From Oscillatoriales cyanobacterium RM2_1_1 (GTDB taxonomy: Bacteria > Cyanobacteriota > Cyanobacteriia > Cyanobacteriales > Microcoleaceae), in assembly GCA_012033335.1 (NCBI GenBank), contig JAAURB010000002.1, positions 1 to 64,000 on the forward strand: a stretch of 64,000 nucleotides of DNA. Direction: 5' to 3'. The notes beneath the pieces are model-generated. The model saw nothing but the letters and a program-made list of their open reading frames with translations, did no database searches and had not been told where the DNA came from. This document shows, piece after piece, positions 9,836-18,656 of the stretch (positions are counted from its first letter, which is position 1; the number at the start of each line of letters is the position of its first letter). Both the position numbers and the translations under genes were made by a program.

Positions 9836-10046
9836 AAAATTCAAAGGCTTTAGAATTTCACCTCCTAAATCGCCTTAAAAAAGCAGTGGGATTACGGATG
9901 AGTTTCACAGGAGCTTCACATAAAATAAAGATAGTTAAAGGCTCCAGGTAAAACAGTATAACCTCACCCCATTAAACCAGGTTGAATTAATTAATCTAGA
10001 TTAAATATAAATAGATATAAATAAATAAATATAAAATTGATTAAAA

Positions 10047-10274
10047 ATGATGCAAGCTCCTGTAAACCTACTTCAATACGCCCTCAGTGAATTATTTGCA
10101 ACTGCGAATACAACCGGTTGCCTGACCCTCGCCGATCGCTATGGTCTGATGGCAGCTATGTTTGATGAGTCTCTTCCTGAGGATGAAAGACGCGCCATTG
10201 ATCGATTGCTGCGATCGGTATCTCGTGGACGGATTAAAGTCGTGAATGAATTGTCAATGCTTCAGTCTATCTAA
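10047..10274 (+). CDS. Small conserved cyanobacterial protein, function unknown
   Basis: A 75-residue acidic, helical protein with the segment LTLADRYGLMAAMFDESLPE and a basic RLLRSVSRGRIKVVNELS end. I recognise this pattern as a conserved small cyanobacterial protein but know of no function. The well-formed composition, the promoter-like AT-rich leader and the lack of any competing gene support it as real. No membrane segment and no cysteines. It is divergent from the repeat B copy and convergent with the ferredoxin-like gene. Confidence 0.75.
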   Translation: MMQAPVNLLQYALSELFATANTTGCLTLADRYGLMAAMFDESLPEDERRAIDRLLRSVSRGRIKVVNELSMLQSI

Positions 10275-10317
10275 CCACGGTTTCAATAGCAGTTAAATAG
10301 GAATCATAAGAAATGAA

Positions 10318-10587
10318 TTACAGCTTATTTTTGGCTAATAAAACCAACTGAATCAAGCTTGAAATATCTTCGGGTTGGACGCGATCGCAGCAAATTTCTT
10401 CGGGCAGAATTAGTATCATGGGCCCACTCCCACAATGACCCAGGCAACCCGTTCCGCGAATTGTCCAGTCTGAGATGGAGAGTGCTTTGAAGTTTGCTAA
10501 ACCGTTTGCTAAAACTTGCGCTGAACCCTGTTGGCGGCAGGTGCGATTTTGACAAATGAGAATTTGGTGTTCTGAATCACTCGTCAT
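10318..10587 (-). CDS. Thioredoxin-like [2Fe-2S] ferredoxin domain protein
   Basis: A small protein of the (2Fe-2S) ferredoxin / NuoE thioredoxin-like fold. The four likely cluster ligands lie in LICQNRTCRQQGS and GTGCLGHCGSGP, the typical C-x4-C ... C-x3-C spacing. In cyanobacteria such proteins occur alone or as domains linked to hydrogenase (HoxE-like) and other redox chains; no hydrogenase gene is near. The open frame can start at 10638, but the added 17 residues are a repetitive FNS-rich stretch, so ATG 10587 (89 residues) is preferred. No clear ribosome site decides between them. Confidence 0.85.
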   Translation of the reverse strand: MTSDSEHQILICQNRTCRQQGSAQVLANGLANFKALSISDWTIRGTGCLGHCGSGPMILILPEEICCDRVQPEDISSLIQLVLLAKNKL

Positions 10588-10649
10588 TAGCTTTATAAAC
10601 TTTGAATTGAATGTTGAATTAAACTTCGAATTAGACATCAGTTAGGTGA

Positions 10650-10755
10650 TTGTAATTTAATTAATTGTTTAATGGCAGGGGGTCTGGGGCTTCGGCCCCA
10701 GGAGGGGCACTGCCCCCTTCACTCCCCCACCAATCTTCTAATTCATTATGTCAAG
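10650..10755 (+). repeat. Dispersed repeat family A, copy 2
   Basis: TAATTAATTGTTTAATGGC leads into GGGGGTCTGGGGCTTCGGCC, then CACTGCCCCCTTCACTCCCC and AATCTTCTAATTCATTATGT. It matches 16281-16386 over its whole length and 1-95 over the right part. The core GGGGC-TTCG-GCCCC is a perfect tetraloop hairpin. Confidence 0.8.
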
Positions 10756-10756
10756 C

Positions 10757-10858
10757 TGCTGACAGCGTCGCTCACGCTGCTGGAGTACGGCAGGTGGTGG
10801 CGCACCATGCCACTGCCTGCCAAATCCTCATCTCGCAGAAATTGAAAATCGCCATATC
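10757..10858 (-). repeat. Dispersed repeat family B, copy in reverse orientation
   Basis: Read on the minus strand this is GATATGGCGATTTTCAATTT ... GGCATGGTGCGCC ... CTCCAGCAGCGTGAGCGACG, matching the copy at 46401-46493 closely. It lies directly next to repeat A copy 2 on one side and the IS630-type remnant on the other. Confidence 0.75.
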
Positions 10859-10872
10859 TGGCTACATTCAAC

Positions 10873-11043
10873 TTAACTAGCTGCCTGCTTGAGCAGGGAT
10901 TCCATCGCGTCCTGCAAACCGGGAAATCCGGATAATAGTTTGCGAATTCGACTTTTCAACCCAGGCCCAACACTTCTCAATTCGATTCGGGTTTGGGGGA
11001 TCAAGAGACAGATCAATTGCCGGGTATCCTGCTACGGTTCAAA
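10873..11043 (-). pseudogene. IS630-type transposase, C-terminal remnant
   Basis: On the minus strand one frame reads SLDPPNPNRIEKCWAWV, and after a one-base frameshift the next reads LKSRIRKLLSGFPGLQDAME and ends SLLKQAAS-stop at 10873. This matches the end of IS630-family DDE transposases, where the 'NPIEK.W..LK' stretch carries the last catalytic glutamate. The front of the gene is not recognisable, so it is a decayed fragment. The plus-strand open frame 10889-11161 over it has no protein-like features and is rejected as a gene. Confidence 0.68.
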
Positions 11044-11318
11044 GACACTGGGTACGCCTCGGTGGAGCGATAGCAGCTCTAAAGCAACCCTGGAAAAAAG
11101 TGAGATTTGGGAACGAAGTCCCCAAGACGCAGGGAGCATTGCTCCCTCAACCCCACCTTAACCCCATTTTACAAATGAGTTGTGATGGCTATATTCCTGA
11201 GTAGCGTGGAACAATTTAGAGATTTCTTCTTTCTAATACTCCAGTTCTGATAATCTAAGAAAGTTGCTAATCTAAGAAAGTTGCCATTCTCAGGTATAGA
11301 CCTTCCTCAGTCCAGGTT

Positions 11319-13319
11319 ATGAGTTTGTCTCATCAAAACCCTCAGCAGTGCTGCTCAGGTTTAAAATCTGCTTTAAAATCCTCACCCATTAGATTTGTGT
11401 TGTCTATTTTCAATTTCAAACCCGTGAAGGGGTTCCACCGGGTGATTATTTTGGTGTGTTGCTTGACCTTTGGCTTTGCGATCGCCCAGGTTCATGCCAC
11501 TTCGGGGTTGCCTGATCAGGCCCCAACGGAAGTGACTCCCGTTCTCAGCCCTCCCCCGGAAGTCTCCGAATCGGTTCAGGAATTCCTCAATCAAGCTGAG
11601 TTCAACCTGGACAAAGCGGCTCAGTTTGACACCAAAATTCAGAGCGAGAAAATTCTCAACCAGGTGCGGTTTGGTTTAGCTGACTTGGCTGAAGCTGCGA
11701 CGGAGAAAGAACCTCAGATCTTGGTTGACCAAGCCAAATCAACCCTGACAGAACGCAAATTGGTATTCCGGAAGCGGGTCGATTACTTAACGGATCGATT
11801 ACAGCAGATTCGCTATCAAGATGGTGGACTGGAGCAAAAGCTGCAGGCAGTCAGTCAGGTGATCCAATACCCTGAACCGCCAATCCAGAATCTACAACTG
11901 GATAATCTGTCCACCCTGGCCCAATCAACTGTTGCAGGGGCTGTTCCGATTACCCATCAGCGAGAATTTCGGGGGGTATGGGCAGCATCGGTGGTGAATA
12001 TTGACTGGCCTTCTAAGCCAGGTCTTCCGGCATTACAGCAGCAGTTTGAGTTACTGGCCCTGTTAAACCGAATGGTGGAACTCAACTTAAACGCCCTGAT
12101 ACTGCAAATTCGACCCAATGGGGATGCCCTCTACGCATCGTCCTTGGAGCCCTGGAGCAGTTGGCTGACGGGAGTTCAGGGAAAACCCCCCGAACCCTAT
12201 TATGATCCCCTCCAGTTTGCCGTTGAAGAATGTCACAAACGTAATATCGAACTCCATGCCTGGTTCAACCCTTATCGAGCCAAGCTAAAGCGTGAAACCT
12301 CTGGGTTTGCCCCCAACCACATGGCAGTTCAGTACCCCCAATATGCCTATCAATATGGGGATTTGATCTGGATGGATCCGGGAGCCCGGGAGATTCAGGA
12401 GCGAACTTATCAGGTGATTCTAGATGTGGTGCAGCGCTATGACATTGATGGGATTCATCTGGATGATTATTTTTACCCCTATCCGGTGGCTGGGGTGGCA
12501 TTTCCCGACTCCAAAACCTACGGGGCTTATCGAGCTGCCGGAGGCAATTTATCCCTGGCAGATTGGCGGCGACAGAACGTCAACTTTATGATTCAACAAA
12601 TTGGGGCGGGGATCAAAAGTATTAAACCCCATGTCAAGTTTGGGGTCAGCCCCTTTGGAATTTATCGTCCTGGTTTAGCGCCGGGGACTGAAGGGATGGA
12701 TCAATATGAGGCCCTGTATGCGGATGTCAAGCTCTGGATGGAACAGGGATGGGTTGACTATCTAGCCCCCCAATTGTATTGGAAGATTGATCCTCCGAAA
12801 CAAAGCTATCCGGTATTGCTGAACTGGTGGTTGGCCCACAATCCCCAGGGTAAACATATCTACACCGGGAATTTTCTGAGTAAGGTCGCTACTGAATGGC
12901 CAATTTCTGAGATCGAACGCCAGGTGGCGATTTCCCGGCAAGGAGCGGGTCAGCTTTCTTTGGGGAATATTTTCTTCAGCATGAAGATATTCCGGGACAA
13001 CACCAAGGGAATTAATGACGTGTTCAAGTCCTCTGTCTATCCCACGCCAGCCCTGGTTCCCCCCATGCCCTGGCTCGATAACACCCCTCCAGAACCCCCC
13101 ACCGGAGTTCAGGCTAGCGGGGGAGTTCTCACCTGGAATCCCGCCAATGACGAGATTCGCTCTTGGGCCCTCTATCAACTTCAGGGCAATAGCTGGCAAC
13201 TCCGACAATTACTCAACGCCGATACGACAGCGATCAGGGTCAATCCTGGCACCTATGGATTGCGGGCAGTGGATCGGATGGCCAACGAGAGTGCGGAACA
13301 GGTGATTGCTGTGCAGTAG
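11319..13319 (+). CDS. Glycoside-hydrolase-like family 10 (GHL10/YngK-type) secreted protein
   Basis: A 666-residue exported protein. A hydrophobic signal or anchor segment (about residues 40-60, VIILVCCLTFGFAIAQVHA) follows a basic N-terminus. Residues about 75-190 look helical, possibly coiled coil. The GHL10 TIM barrel spans about 215-560, opening with REFRGVWAASVVNIDWPSKP and containing LQIRPNGDALY, HAWFNPYRA, DGIHLDDYFYPYP and VDYLAPQLYW. The C-terminus (about 590-666) is a small beta domain. The family is linked to cell-wall or polysaccharide metabolism; the substrate is unproven. Transcription is independent of neighbours: the IS remnant lies upstream and 336 bp separate it from the histidine kinase. 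Confidence 0.9.
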   Translation: MSLSHQNPQQCCSGLKSALKSSPIRFVLSIFNFKPVKGFHRVIILVCCLTFGFAIAQVHATSGLPDQAPTEVTPVLSPPPEVSESVQEFLNQAEFNLDKAAQFDTKIQSEKILNQVRFGLADLAEAATEKEPQILVDQAKSTLTERKLVFRKRVDYLTDRLQQIRYQDGGLEQKLQAVSQVIQYPEPPIQNLQLDNLSTLAQSTVAGAVPITHQREFRGVWAASVVNIDWPSKPGLPALQQQFELLALLNRMVELNLNALILQIRPNGDALYASSLEPWSSWLTGVQGKPPEPYYDPLQFAVEECHKRNIELHAWFNPYRAKLKRETSGFAPNHMAVQYPQYAYQYGDLIWMDPGAREIQERTYQVILDVVQRYDIDGIHLDDYFYPYPVAGVAFPDSKTYGAYRAAGGNLSLADWRRQNVNFMIQQIGAGIKSIKPHVKFGVSPFGIYRPGLAPGTEGMDQYEALYADVKLWMEQGWVDYLAPQLYWKIDPPKQSYPVLLNWWLAHNPQGKHIYTGNFLSKVATEWPISEIERQVAISRQGAGQLSLGNIFFSMKIFRDNTKGINDVFKSSVYPTPALVPPMPWLDNTPPEPPTGVQASGGVLTWNPANDEIRSWALYQLQGNSWQLRQLLNADTTAIRVNPGTYGLRAVDRMANESAEQVIAVQ

Positions 13320-13557
13320 TTTCCAGACCTGAGAAGGCTATTGAGTCCACTGAATTTCACGTCCGAGAGACTTTAGGGTAATTTTGGGGAAACATGGCCC
13401 GTCGGCCTTATTTATCTATTGCCTATAATAATCGCCCATAATAGCGGACACTTTGGCATTGGAATTAACTGCTTAAAAGTCCTGAGTATGCTGTAAAAAA
13501 GCCTTGTTCTCAAAGCGCTTTTCTGTGTCTGCGACCCATGTGACCGGCAGCTTGCTT

Positions 13558-13606
13558 TGAGCTACAGTTTTAGGCTGTAGTTTTAGGCTGTAGTTTTTGG
13601 CTACAC
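13558..13606 (+). repeat. Short tandem repeat in the spacer before the histidine kinase
   Basis: Three imperfect 13-bp units of CTGTAGTTTTAGG (13562-13600) flanked by TGAGCTACAG and GGCTACACAACG. The rest of the 13320-13655 spacer shows nothing else recognisable apart from the kinase's ribosome site AGGAGG at 13645-13650. Confidence 0.65.
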
Positions 13607-13655
13607 AACGGGGAATCATAAACTGAAGAAACATTGGGGAACTCAGGAGGATTAT

Positions 13656-15515
13656 GTGATTCAGCAAAGATTAGGTCAATATCTATCTGGCCTTAAGGTT
13701 GGGCAGAAAATTGGGTTGGGCTACGCCCTAGCTTTAGGGATTGCGGTCTCGGGAACAGTCGCAGGTTTTGGAGTGAGGAACTACTATCACAATCGAGCTG
13801 AAGTGCAACAAAGGCGGGCCTACAGAGAAACTGAACTGCTGAGTCGTCTTCATTCTCGTATCCTTCAAACCCAAACCCACCAACAACGGCTTCCCCAGCT
13901 TCAGCAAAATCCAGCAGAATTTCAAGAAGAACATCGACATCTGTTGATGTATACAGCGGATATGCAGAGCACCTGGGCTGAGCTTGAAACATTTGCGGCC
14001 CAAGCTCCCCCCCGAACCCAGTCACTCCACCAGGAAGAACTTCTGGCTCTACTACAAACCTATCACCAATTGCCAGACCGCTATGCTAAGGACATCAAGC
14101 AGCATCTCAACCAAATTGATAATCTGAATCTCAGCTCCCCCGGGGAGGCTCAGCAAGCCCAACGGCTGTTGAGTGAGCTGACCCAAGGTGATACGGCGAT
14201 CGCCATTGATTCCCTCGCCGATGTTTTGGTAGATTTAATCAACGACGCTTATCTGGAACTTGATAAGGTAGACCGATCTCAGCAGCAAATGGAGCAGGTG
14301 GCTGAAAAAATTGTTTTTGTCAGTGTGGGGTTGTCCGTGCTCAGCGCCATTCTCCTGGCGAGTGTGATTAGTCAGGCGATCGCTAAGCCGATTGAAGCCC
14401 TGACCCGGGTTGCCCAGCAATCTACGGAAGAATCCAATTTTGACCTAAAAGCCACCATCGAGCAAAATGATGAAATTGGCCAGCTAGCCAGGGCGTTTAA
14501 TACCCTCACAGATTCAGTCCGGCAACTCCTTCAAAGTCAACAACTGGCTAACCAACAACTGGCAAGCTACAGCCAATCCCTGGAAACTGAAGTTGAGGAG
14601 AGAAACCAGCTTCTTCAGGAGTTGCGGCGGACGCAGTTCCAGATGGTACAGAGCGAAAAAATGTCTGCTTTAGGTCAGATGGTAGCGGGGGTTGCCCATG
14701 AAATCAATAATCCAGTTGGTTTTATCCATAGCAATCTGGTTCATGTTCAGGAATACATCGACAATCTGATCGAATTTCTCCAACTTTACCAAGACCACTA
14801 CCCCGATTCAAACTCTGAACTTCAGGCCCAGGCAGAGGAGCTTGATATTGAGTTTATTCAGGAGGATCTGCCTAAAATGCTGAGTTCCATGAAGATGGGG
14901 ACGGATCGGATTCGTCAAATTGTCCTGTCCCTCCGCAATTTTTCTCGCCTGGATGAAGCAGAAGTTAAGGCTGTGGATATTCATGAGGGGATCGACAGTA
15001 CATTATTAATTTTGCAGCACCGTTTGAAAGATACATCGGATCATCCAGCAATTCAGATTATTCGCGACTATGGCAATTTGCCCCGGGTGGAATGCTTTCC
15101 TGGGCAGCTCAATCAGGTGTTTATGAATGTTTTGGCGAATGGAATCGACGCCTTAGAAGAAGTCAATGCCAGACGGTCTTATGGCGAAATCCAGCAAAAC
15201 CCCAGTCAGATTACCATTCGGACTGCCACAACCGCTGTGGATTGGGTCAGAATTACAATTTCTGACAATGGAGTGGGGATGTCTGAATCAATACGTCAGC
15301 GGATTTTTGATCCCTTCTTTACCACAAAAGCAATTGGTAAGGGTACCGGTATGGGAATGCCGATTAGTTATCAGATTATCACTGAGAAACACGACGGCAA
15401 GTTGGACTGCTATTCTAAACCCGGTGAGGGCACGGAGTTTGTGATTCAGATTCCAATTCACCAGAAGGTTTCTGAGGGTTTAGGATTTCTAAATTCAGAG
15501 ATGGTTGTAAATTGA
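13656..15515 (+). CDS. Membrane sensor histidine kinase (HAMP, HisKA, HATPase)
   Basis: A 619-residue two-component sensor. A first membrane helix (about residues 20-38) is followed by a periplasmic, mostly helical sensor region (about 40-215), a second helix (about 216-240), HAMP (about 240-295), a coiled coil and a kinase core. The phosphoacceptor H348 sits in VAGVAHEINNPVGF; the ATPase N box is NQVFMNVLANGIDALEE, the G1 box DNGVGM, and the G2 box GKGTGMGMPIS. The start is GTG 13656, five bases after a perfect AGGAGG; no ATG is in frame nearby. No response regulator is adjacent, so it is an orphan kinase. The sensed signal is unknown. Confidence 0.93.
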   Translation: MIQQRLGQYLSGLKVGQKIGLGYALALGIAVSGTVAGFGVRNYYHNRAEVQQRRAYRETELLSRLHSRILQTQTHQQRLPQLQQNPAEFQEEHRHLLMYTADMQSTWAELETFAAQAPPRTQSLHQEELLALLQTYHQLPDRYAKDIKQHLNQIDNLNLSSPGEAQQAQRLLSELTQGDTAIAIDSLADVLVDLINDAYLELDKVDRSQQQMEQVAEKIVFVSVGLSVLSAILLASVISQAIAKPIEALTRVAQQSTEESNFDLKATIEQNDEIGQLARAFNTLTDSVRQLLQSQQLANQQLASYSQSLETEVEERNQLLQELRRTQFQMVQSEKMSALGQMVAGVAHEINNPVGFIHSNLVHVQEYIDNLIEFLQLYQDHYPDSNSELQAQAEELDIEFIQEDLPKMLSSMKMGTDRIRQIVLSLRNFSRLDEAEVKAVDIHEGIDSTLLILQHRLKDTSDHPAIQIIRDYGNLPRVECFPGQLNQVFMNVLANGIDALEEVNARRSYGEIQQNPSQITIRTATTAVDWVRITISDNGVGMSESIRQRIFDPFFTTKAIGKGTGMGMPISYQIITEKHDGKLDCYSKPGEGTEFVIQIPIHQKVSEGLGFLNSEMVVN

Positions 15516-15542
15516 CCCAATAGCCTCTCTAAACTGAGAATC

Positions 15543-16217
15543 CTAACTGAGTAATCCTGAAGTCCCTTTCCAGAGAAATAAGATTCCAAAGATGATGGAA
15601 ACCGCAAGGGTAATGATCCGGTTATATTTCTGCAACCAATCTGTAGCCGAGCCGAGAAGTTTGACAAATTGACTGGGCAGAACAAGATAAATCAATATGG
15701 GCAACAATACTAAGGATTGGGCTCCCAGCATATAGACTATAAAAGCAGTCCAGCTCTGGGATTCACTCAAGTTTGCATCCCGAATCACCCCAATCGCCGA
15801 AAGGGTAAACACCCAGAGTTTGGCCGCCACCAGAGTTACAACTCCCCCCAGGATAAATAACTTTGAGGGCGAGGCGGAGTCAACCAGAGTCATCCATTTA
15901 GGGGGAGGTGCATCAGGATCCTCTTCTTTTCGCAGGGTCTTGACCGCTGTAATCAGCAGCAGAATTCCAATCATCAGGAGTAGGGCTGAAACCACTGGGG
16001 AGGGGCCGCTACTTCCTCCAACATGGTCAGAGGATTTGAACAGATAACCAAAAATAAAACCCTGAAGCAGCCTGACAACACTGGCACCTGCGACAAATAA
16101 GATAGCCTTGACCAGCCCATGGGGGCTCCGTAGCATCAATAAAACCAGAATGATCCAGATGGGGGCGATCGCCGATCCAAGCATCATAGGAATCATGGCG
16201 AGAATTACATCAGTCAT
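15543..16217 (-). CDS. GAP-family (LysE-like) membrane protein
   Basis: A 224-residue integral membrane protein with about six hydrophobic segments, beginning with MTDVILAMIPMMLGSAIAPI. The loop between the third and fourth helices is charged (TLRKEEDPDAPPPKW). The pattern fits the GAP / Sap (sulfolipid-1-addressing-like) family, related to LysE transporters. The transported compound is unknown. It is convergent with the histidine kinase (27-bp gap) and downstream of the terD run on the same strand, but repeat A copy 3 lies between, so it is probably not in that operon. Confidence 0.82.
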   Translation of the reverse strand: MTDVILAMIPMMLGSAIAPIWIILVLLMLRSPHGLVKAILFVAGASVVRLLQGFIFGYLFKSSDHVGGSSGPSPVVSALLLMIGILLLITAVKTLRKEEDPDAPPPKWMTLVDSASPSKLFILGGVVTLVAAKLWVFTLSAIGVIRDANLSESQSWTAFIVYMLGAQSLVLLPILIYLVLPSQFVKLLGSATDWLQKYNRIITLAVSIIFGILFLWKGTSGLLS

Positions 16218-16280
16218 TGAGGCTCCTTGATCTTGGTGAAAGTGTAATTGCTAAAGTGTAATTGCTAAAGAAATGAGGGG

Positions 16281-16386
16281 GTTGTAATTAATTGTTAAAT
16301 GGCGAGGGGGTCTGGGGCTTCGAGGAAGGGGGAACTGCCCCCTTCACCCCCCATCAATCTTCTAGTTAATTGCGTCAAGCGACTAA
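16281..16386 (+). repeat. Dispersed repeat family A, copy 3
   Basis: TGTAATTAATTGTTAAATGG, then GGGGGTCTGGGGCTTCG, and after a short deletion of the hairpin arm AACTGCCCCCTTCACCCCCC and ATCAATCTTCTAGTTAATTG. Same order of blocks as 10650-10755. The hairpin core is partly lost here. Confidence 0.78.
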
Positions 16387-16455
16387 CGTAATGACTTAAA
16401 GTGTAAATCCGCTCAGTAATATTCCCAACCATTAACCCATCAATCCCAATTGATT

Positions 16456-17055
16456 CTACATCAAAGAACCCACCACTCGATTCATGTCAAATTCTGAGGG
16501 GGTTCCTAGGGCTTTAAACTTCCACTGGACATTTTCCTTATAGATTTCCCCCATCAACATGGAAATCTTTCCGGTATAGGATGTCTCACCCGATAAACTG
16601 TAACGAGCGATTTCTTTGCCACTGGCATCTACCGCTCGAACAAAGGCATTTTCTACCATGCCAAAATGTTGCTTACGAGGTTGGGCATCGTAAATACTCA
16701 CCCCTAAAAGGATTTGACTGTACCGGTCGGCGATGGCGTTGAGTTGAATGATGATTTGTTCATCATCGCCACTACCCTGCCCTGTCAGATTATCCCCCGA
16801 ATGGACGACAGTGCCATCCTGGGATTTTAGATGCCCATAGTAAATCACATCTTGTTTGTAGTCTTTTACTTTACCATTGGTATCGAGTAAAACCGCATAC
16901 CCATCCAGATCAAAATCCTTCGATCCCCCAAACAGTCCAGTAAAGCCACCTTTAGGTTTGGCAACGTCCCACCCCAAACCCATGGTCAATCGAGACAGAT
17001 CAAACTCGCTCTTATCTAAAACAATGCTTTGACCTTTTTGCAGGTTAATTGCCAT
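16456..17055 (-). CDS. TerD-family calcium-binding stress protein (third paralogue, longer)
   Basis: A 199-residue TerD-domain protein. The family binds Ca2+ and is tied to tellurite, phage and oxidative stress resistance; the biochemical action is unsettled. Visible are KGQSIVLDKSE at the start, GLGWDVAKPKG, the acidic DFDLDGYAVLLD and the second acidic site GSGDDEQI. A Gly/Phe-rich insert (GGFTGLFGGSKD) and the C-terminal end EFDMNRVVGSLM set it apart from the two 189-residue paralogues upstream. It is last in the run def-terD-terD-terD, after a 286-bp spacer that contains a repeat. Confidence 0.93.
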   Translation of the reverse strand: MAINLQKGQSIVLDKSEFDLSRLTMGLGWDVAKPKGGFTGLFGGSKDFDLDGYAVLLDTNGKVKDYKQDVIYYGHLKSQDGTVVHSGDNLTGQGSGDDEQIIIQLNAIADRYSQILLGVSIYDAQPRKQHFGMVENAFVRAVDASGKEIARYSLSGETSYTGKISMLMGEIYKENVQWKFKALGTPSEFDMNRVVGSLM

Positions 17056-17143
17056 ATTTATTCTCCTGTATTATCCAGTTTATGACTAAGTTATGACTAA
17101 GTTTGTGACCAATAAGTACTACTTAAGTACTGCTAAGGAGCAT

Positions 17144-17212
17144 GGAGTAAATGGAACAAAATAGCCGTTTTGGCTATTTCCCAGCAGGTAAAATACCTGT
17201 ACTCCAAAATTT
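17144..17212 (+). repeat. Repeat family C-like hairpins
   Basis: GGAACAAAATAGCCGTTTTGGCTATTT followed by CCCAGCAGGTAAAATACCTGTACTCC: two small inverted repeats (AATAGCC/GGCTATT and CAGGTA/TACCTG) in the same order as the C repeats near 41485 and 46588, but diverged. It lies between terD paralogues. Confidence 0.5.
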
Positions 17213-17341
17213 TCATGAGATCGAATTGGCACTCCCGAGTTGAGTTTAAGTTTACGTTTTAACTTGAGTTTAAGTTCATTCAAATCCAATTTGAATGTCT
17301 GCTGAAGCTGTAATCTAGCCCTCAAACCGACTCAATTACGC

Positions 17342-17911
17342 TCAAGCATATCGATCCACAAAACTCTGTAGCCCTGAATTGTAGCCCTGACCTACGGCCT
17401 GAAACCGCCACTCTCCAGTCTTTTTATACAACCGGCCAAACTCCACTGCCGCTTCCCGGGAAAAGTCTTCTTCTAGATCATATTTGATTACTTCAGTGCT
17501 GGTTACCGCATCATAAATTCGGATGAAAGAATTTCGCACCTGACCAAAGTTCTGGCGGCGCTGATCCGCATCATGAATAGTAACCACGAAGATCAATTCT
17601 TCAATGGTAGGATTAATTTTTGTCAGATCAATTTCAATAGTTTCATCATCGCCGCCGCCTTCCCCGGTTCGACTATCTCCCAGGTGATGAATAGCCTGAT
17701 CGGGGGAAATCAAATTGTTATAGAACACAAAGTATTCATCCTGAGGAATCTTGCCATCACTCCCCAACATGAATACCGAAGCATCCAGATCAAAGGGGGC
17801 CCCAGTATCCGTTGCATTCACATCCCATCCCAGACCTATACCCGCTTTGATCAACCCTGGGGCTTCCTTAGCCAGGTTAATTCGTTCCCCTTTACGAATA
17901 TTAATTGACAT
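17342..17911 (-). CDS. terD: TerD-family calcium-binding stress protein (second paralogue)
   Basis: A 189-residue TerD/TerE-type protein: GLGWDVNATDTGAPFDLDAS at residues about 27-46 supplies the first acidic metal site, GEGGGDDETIEIDL the second, and VTIHDADQRRQNFGQVRNSF and LYKKTGEWRFQAVGQGYNSG are family hallmarks. It is about 75% alike by eye to the 18087-18656 paralogue, so the two arose by duplication. The 175-bp spacer upstream is low-complexity with many AACTTAAG-like words. Confidence 0.95.
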   Translation of the reverse strand: MSINIRKGERINLAKEAPGLIKAGIGLGWDVNATDTGAPFDLDASVFMLGSDGKIPQDEYFVFYNNLISPDQAIHHLGDSRTGEGGGDDETIEIDLTKINPTIEELIFVVTIHDADQRRQNFGQVRNSFIRIYDAVTSTEVIKYDLEEDFSREAAVEFGRLYKKTGEWRFQAVGQGYNSGLQSFVDRYA

Positions 17912-17997
17912 TGTTTCGCTCTATAAACTATCGAACATGAACATGAAAAATTGACTTTTTAAACTAACCTGGTTTTATCAGGTTAATGATGAACTGA

Positions 17998-18090
17998 CTC
18001 AACCATTAAACCCCAAGCCATTAAACCTTAAACCTTAAGATTCAACCCTGGAATCAAACCTCAAGATTTAAACTTAAGACTCAAACTTAA
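17998..18090 (+). repeat. Low-complexity AT-rich repeat between terD paralogues
   Basis: Words such as AACCTTAAACCTTAAGATTC and AAGACTCAAACTTAAG repeat with small changes over about 90 bp. No hairpin of note and no reading frame. Confidence 0.5.
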
Positions 18091-18656
18091 GTATACTTCT
18101 CCACAAAGCTAGCCAAACCCGAATTATATCCCTGACCCACGGCTTGGAATCGCCATTCTCCATCTTTCATGTACAATCGACCAAATTCCACTGCGGTTTC
18201 CCGGGAGAAATCCTCATCAAGGTCGTAGAGTACCACTTCGCTTTGGGTCATGGCATCATCAATTCGGATATAGGCATTTCTGATTTGACCAAAGTTCTGT
18301 CGCCGGGTTTCAGCTTCGTGAATGGTGACAACAAATAGCATCTCCTGAATGGCGCTATTGACCTTGGGTAAATCAACCGTAATGGTTTCATCATCCCCAC
18401 TCCCCTCTCCCGTGCGACTGTCTCCCATGGACTGGACGGAACCATCAAGGGACTGCAAGTTGTTATAAAACACAAAATAGCGCTCATCCGGGATTTTGCC
18501 ATTGGCCCCTAGCATAAAAACAGACACATCTAAATCAAAGGCTGATCCGGTGTCCGTTGCGTTAACATCCCATCCCAAACCAACTTTGGCCTGGGTCAGG
18601 CCCGGTGCTTCCTTGGTCAGACTAATTCGATCGCCTTTTTTCAGGTTGATGGCCAT
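18087..18656 (-). CDS. terD: TerD-family calcium-binding stress protein (first paralogue)
   Basis: A 189-residue TerD-domain protein with both acidic Ca2+ sites (GSAFDLDVSVFMLG and GEGSGDDETITVDL) and the family segment HEAETRRQNFGQIRNAYIR. Its ATG lies inside the end of the peptide deformylase gene (16-bp overlap), so the two are translationally coupled. The GAGCTAGGAGTGTACT leader gives a good ribosome site. It heads three tandem TerD paralogues. Confidence 0.95.
   Translation of the reverse strand: MAINLKKGDRISLTKEAPGLTQAKVGLGWDVNATDTGSAFDLDVSVFMLGANGKIPDERYFVFYNNLQSLDGSVQSMGDSRTGEGSGDDETITVDLPKVNSAIQEMLFVVTIHEAETRRQNFGQIRNAYIRIDDAMTQSEVVLYDLDEDFSRETAVEFGRLYMKDGEWRFQAVGQGYNSGLASFVEKYT

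Noticed and set aside
10889-11161. 90-residue plus-strand open frame
   Set aside because: It lies antisense to the IS630-type transposase remnant, has no family-like segments and is rich in Ser/Arg/Pro, as antisense frames often are.
16456-18656. Three TerD genes as part of a phage-defence or prophage island
   Set aside because: No phage, integrase or defence genes nearby, and the run is coupled to a housekeeping gene (def); composition matches neighbours.
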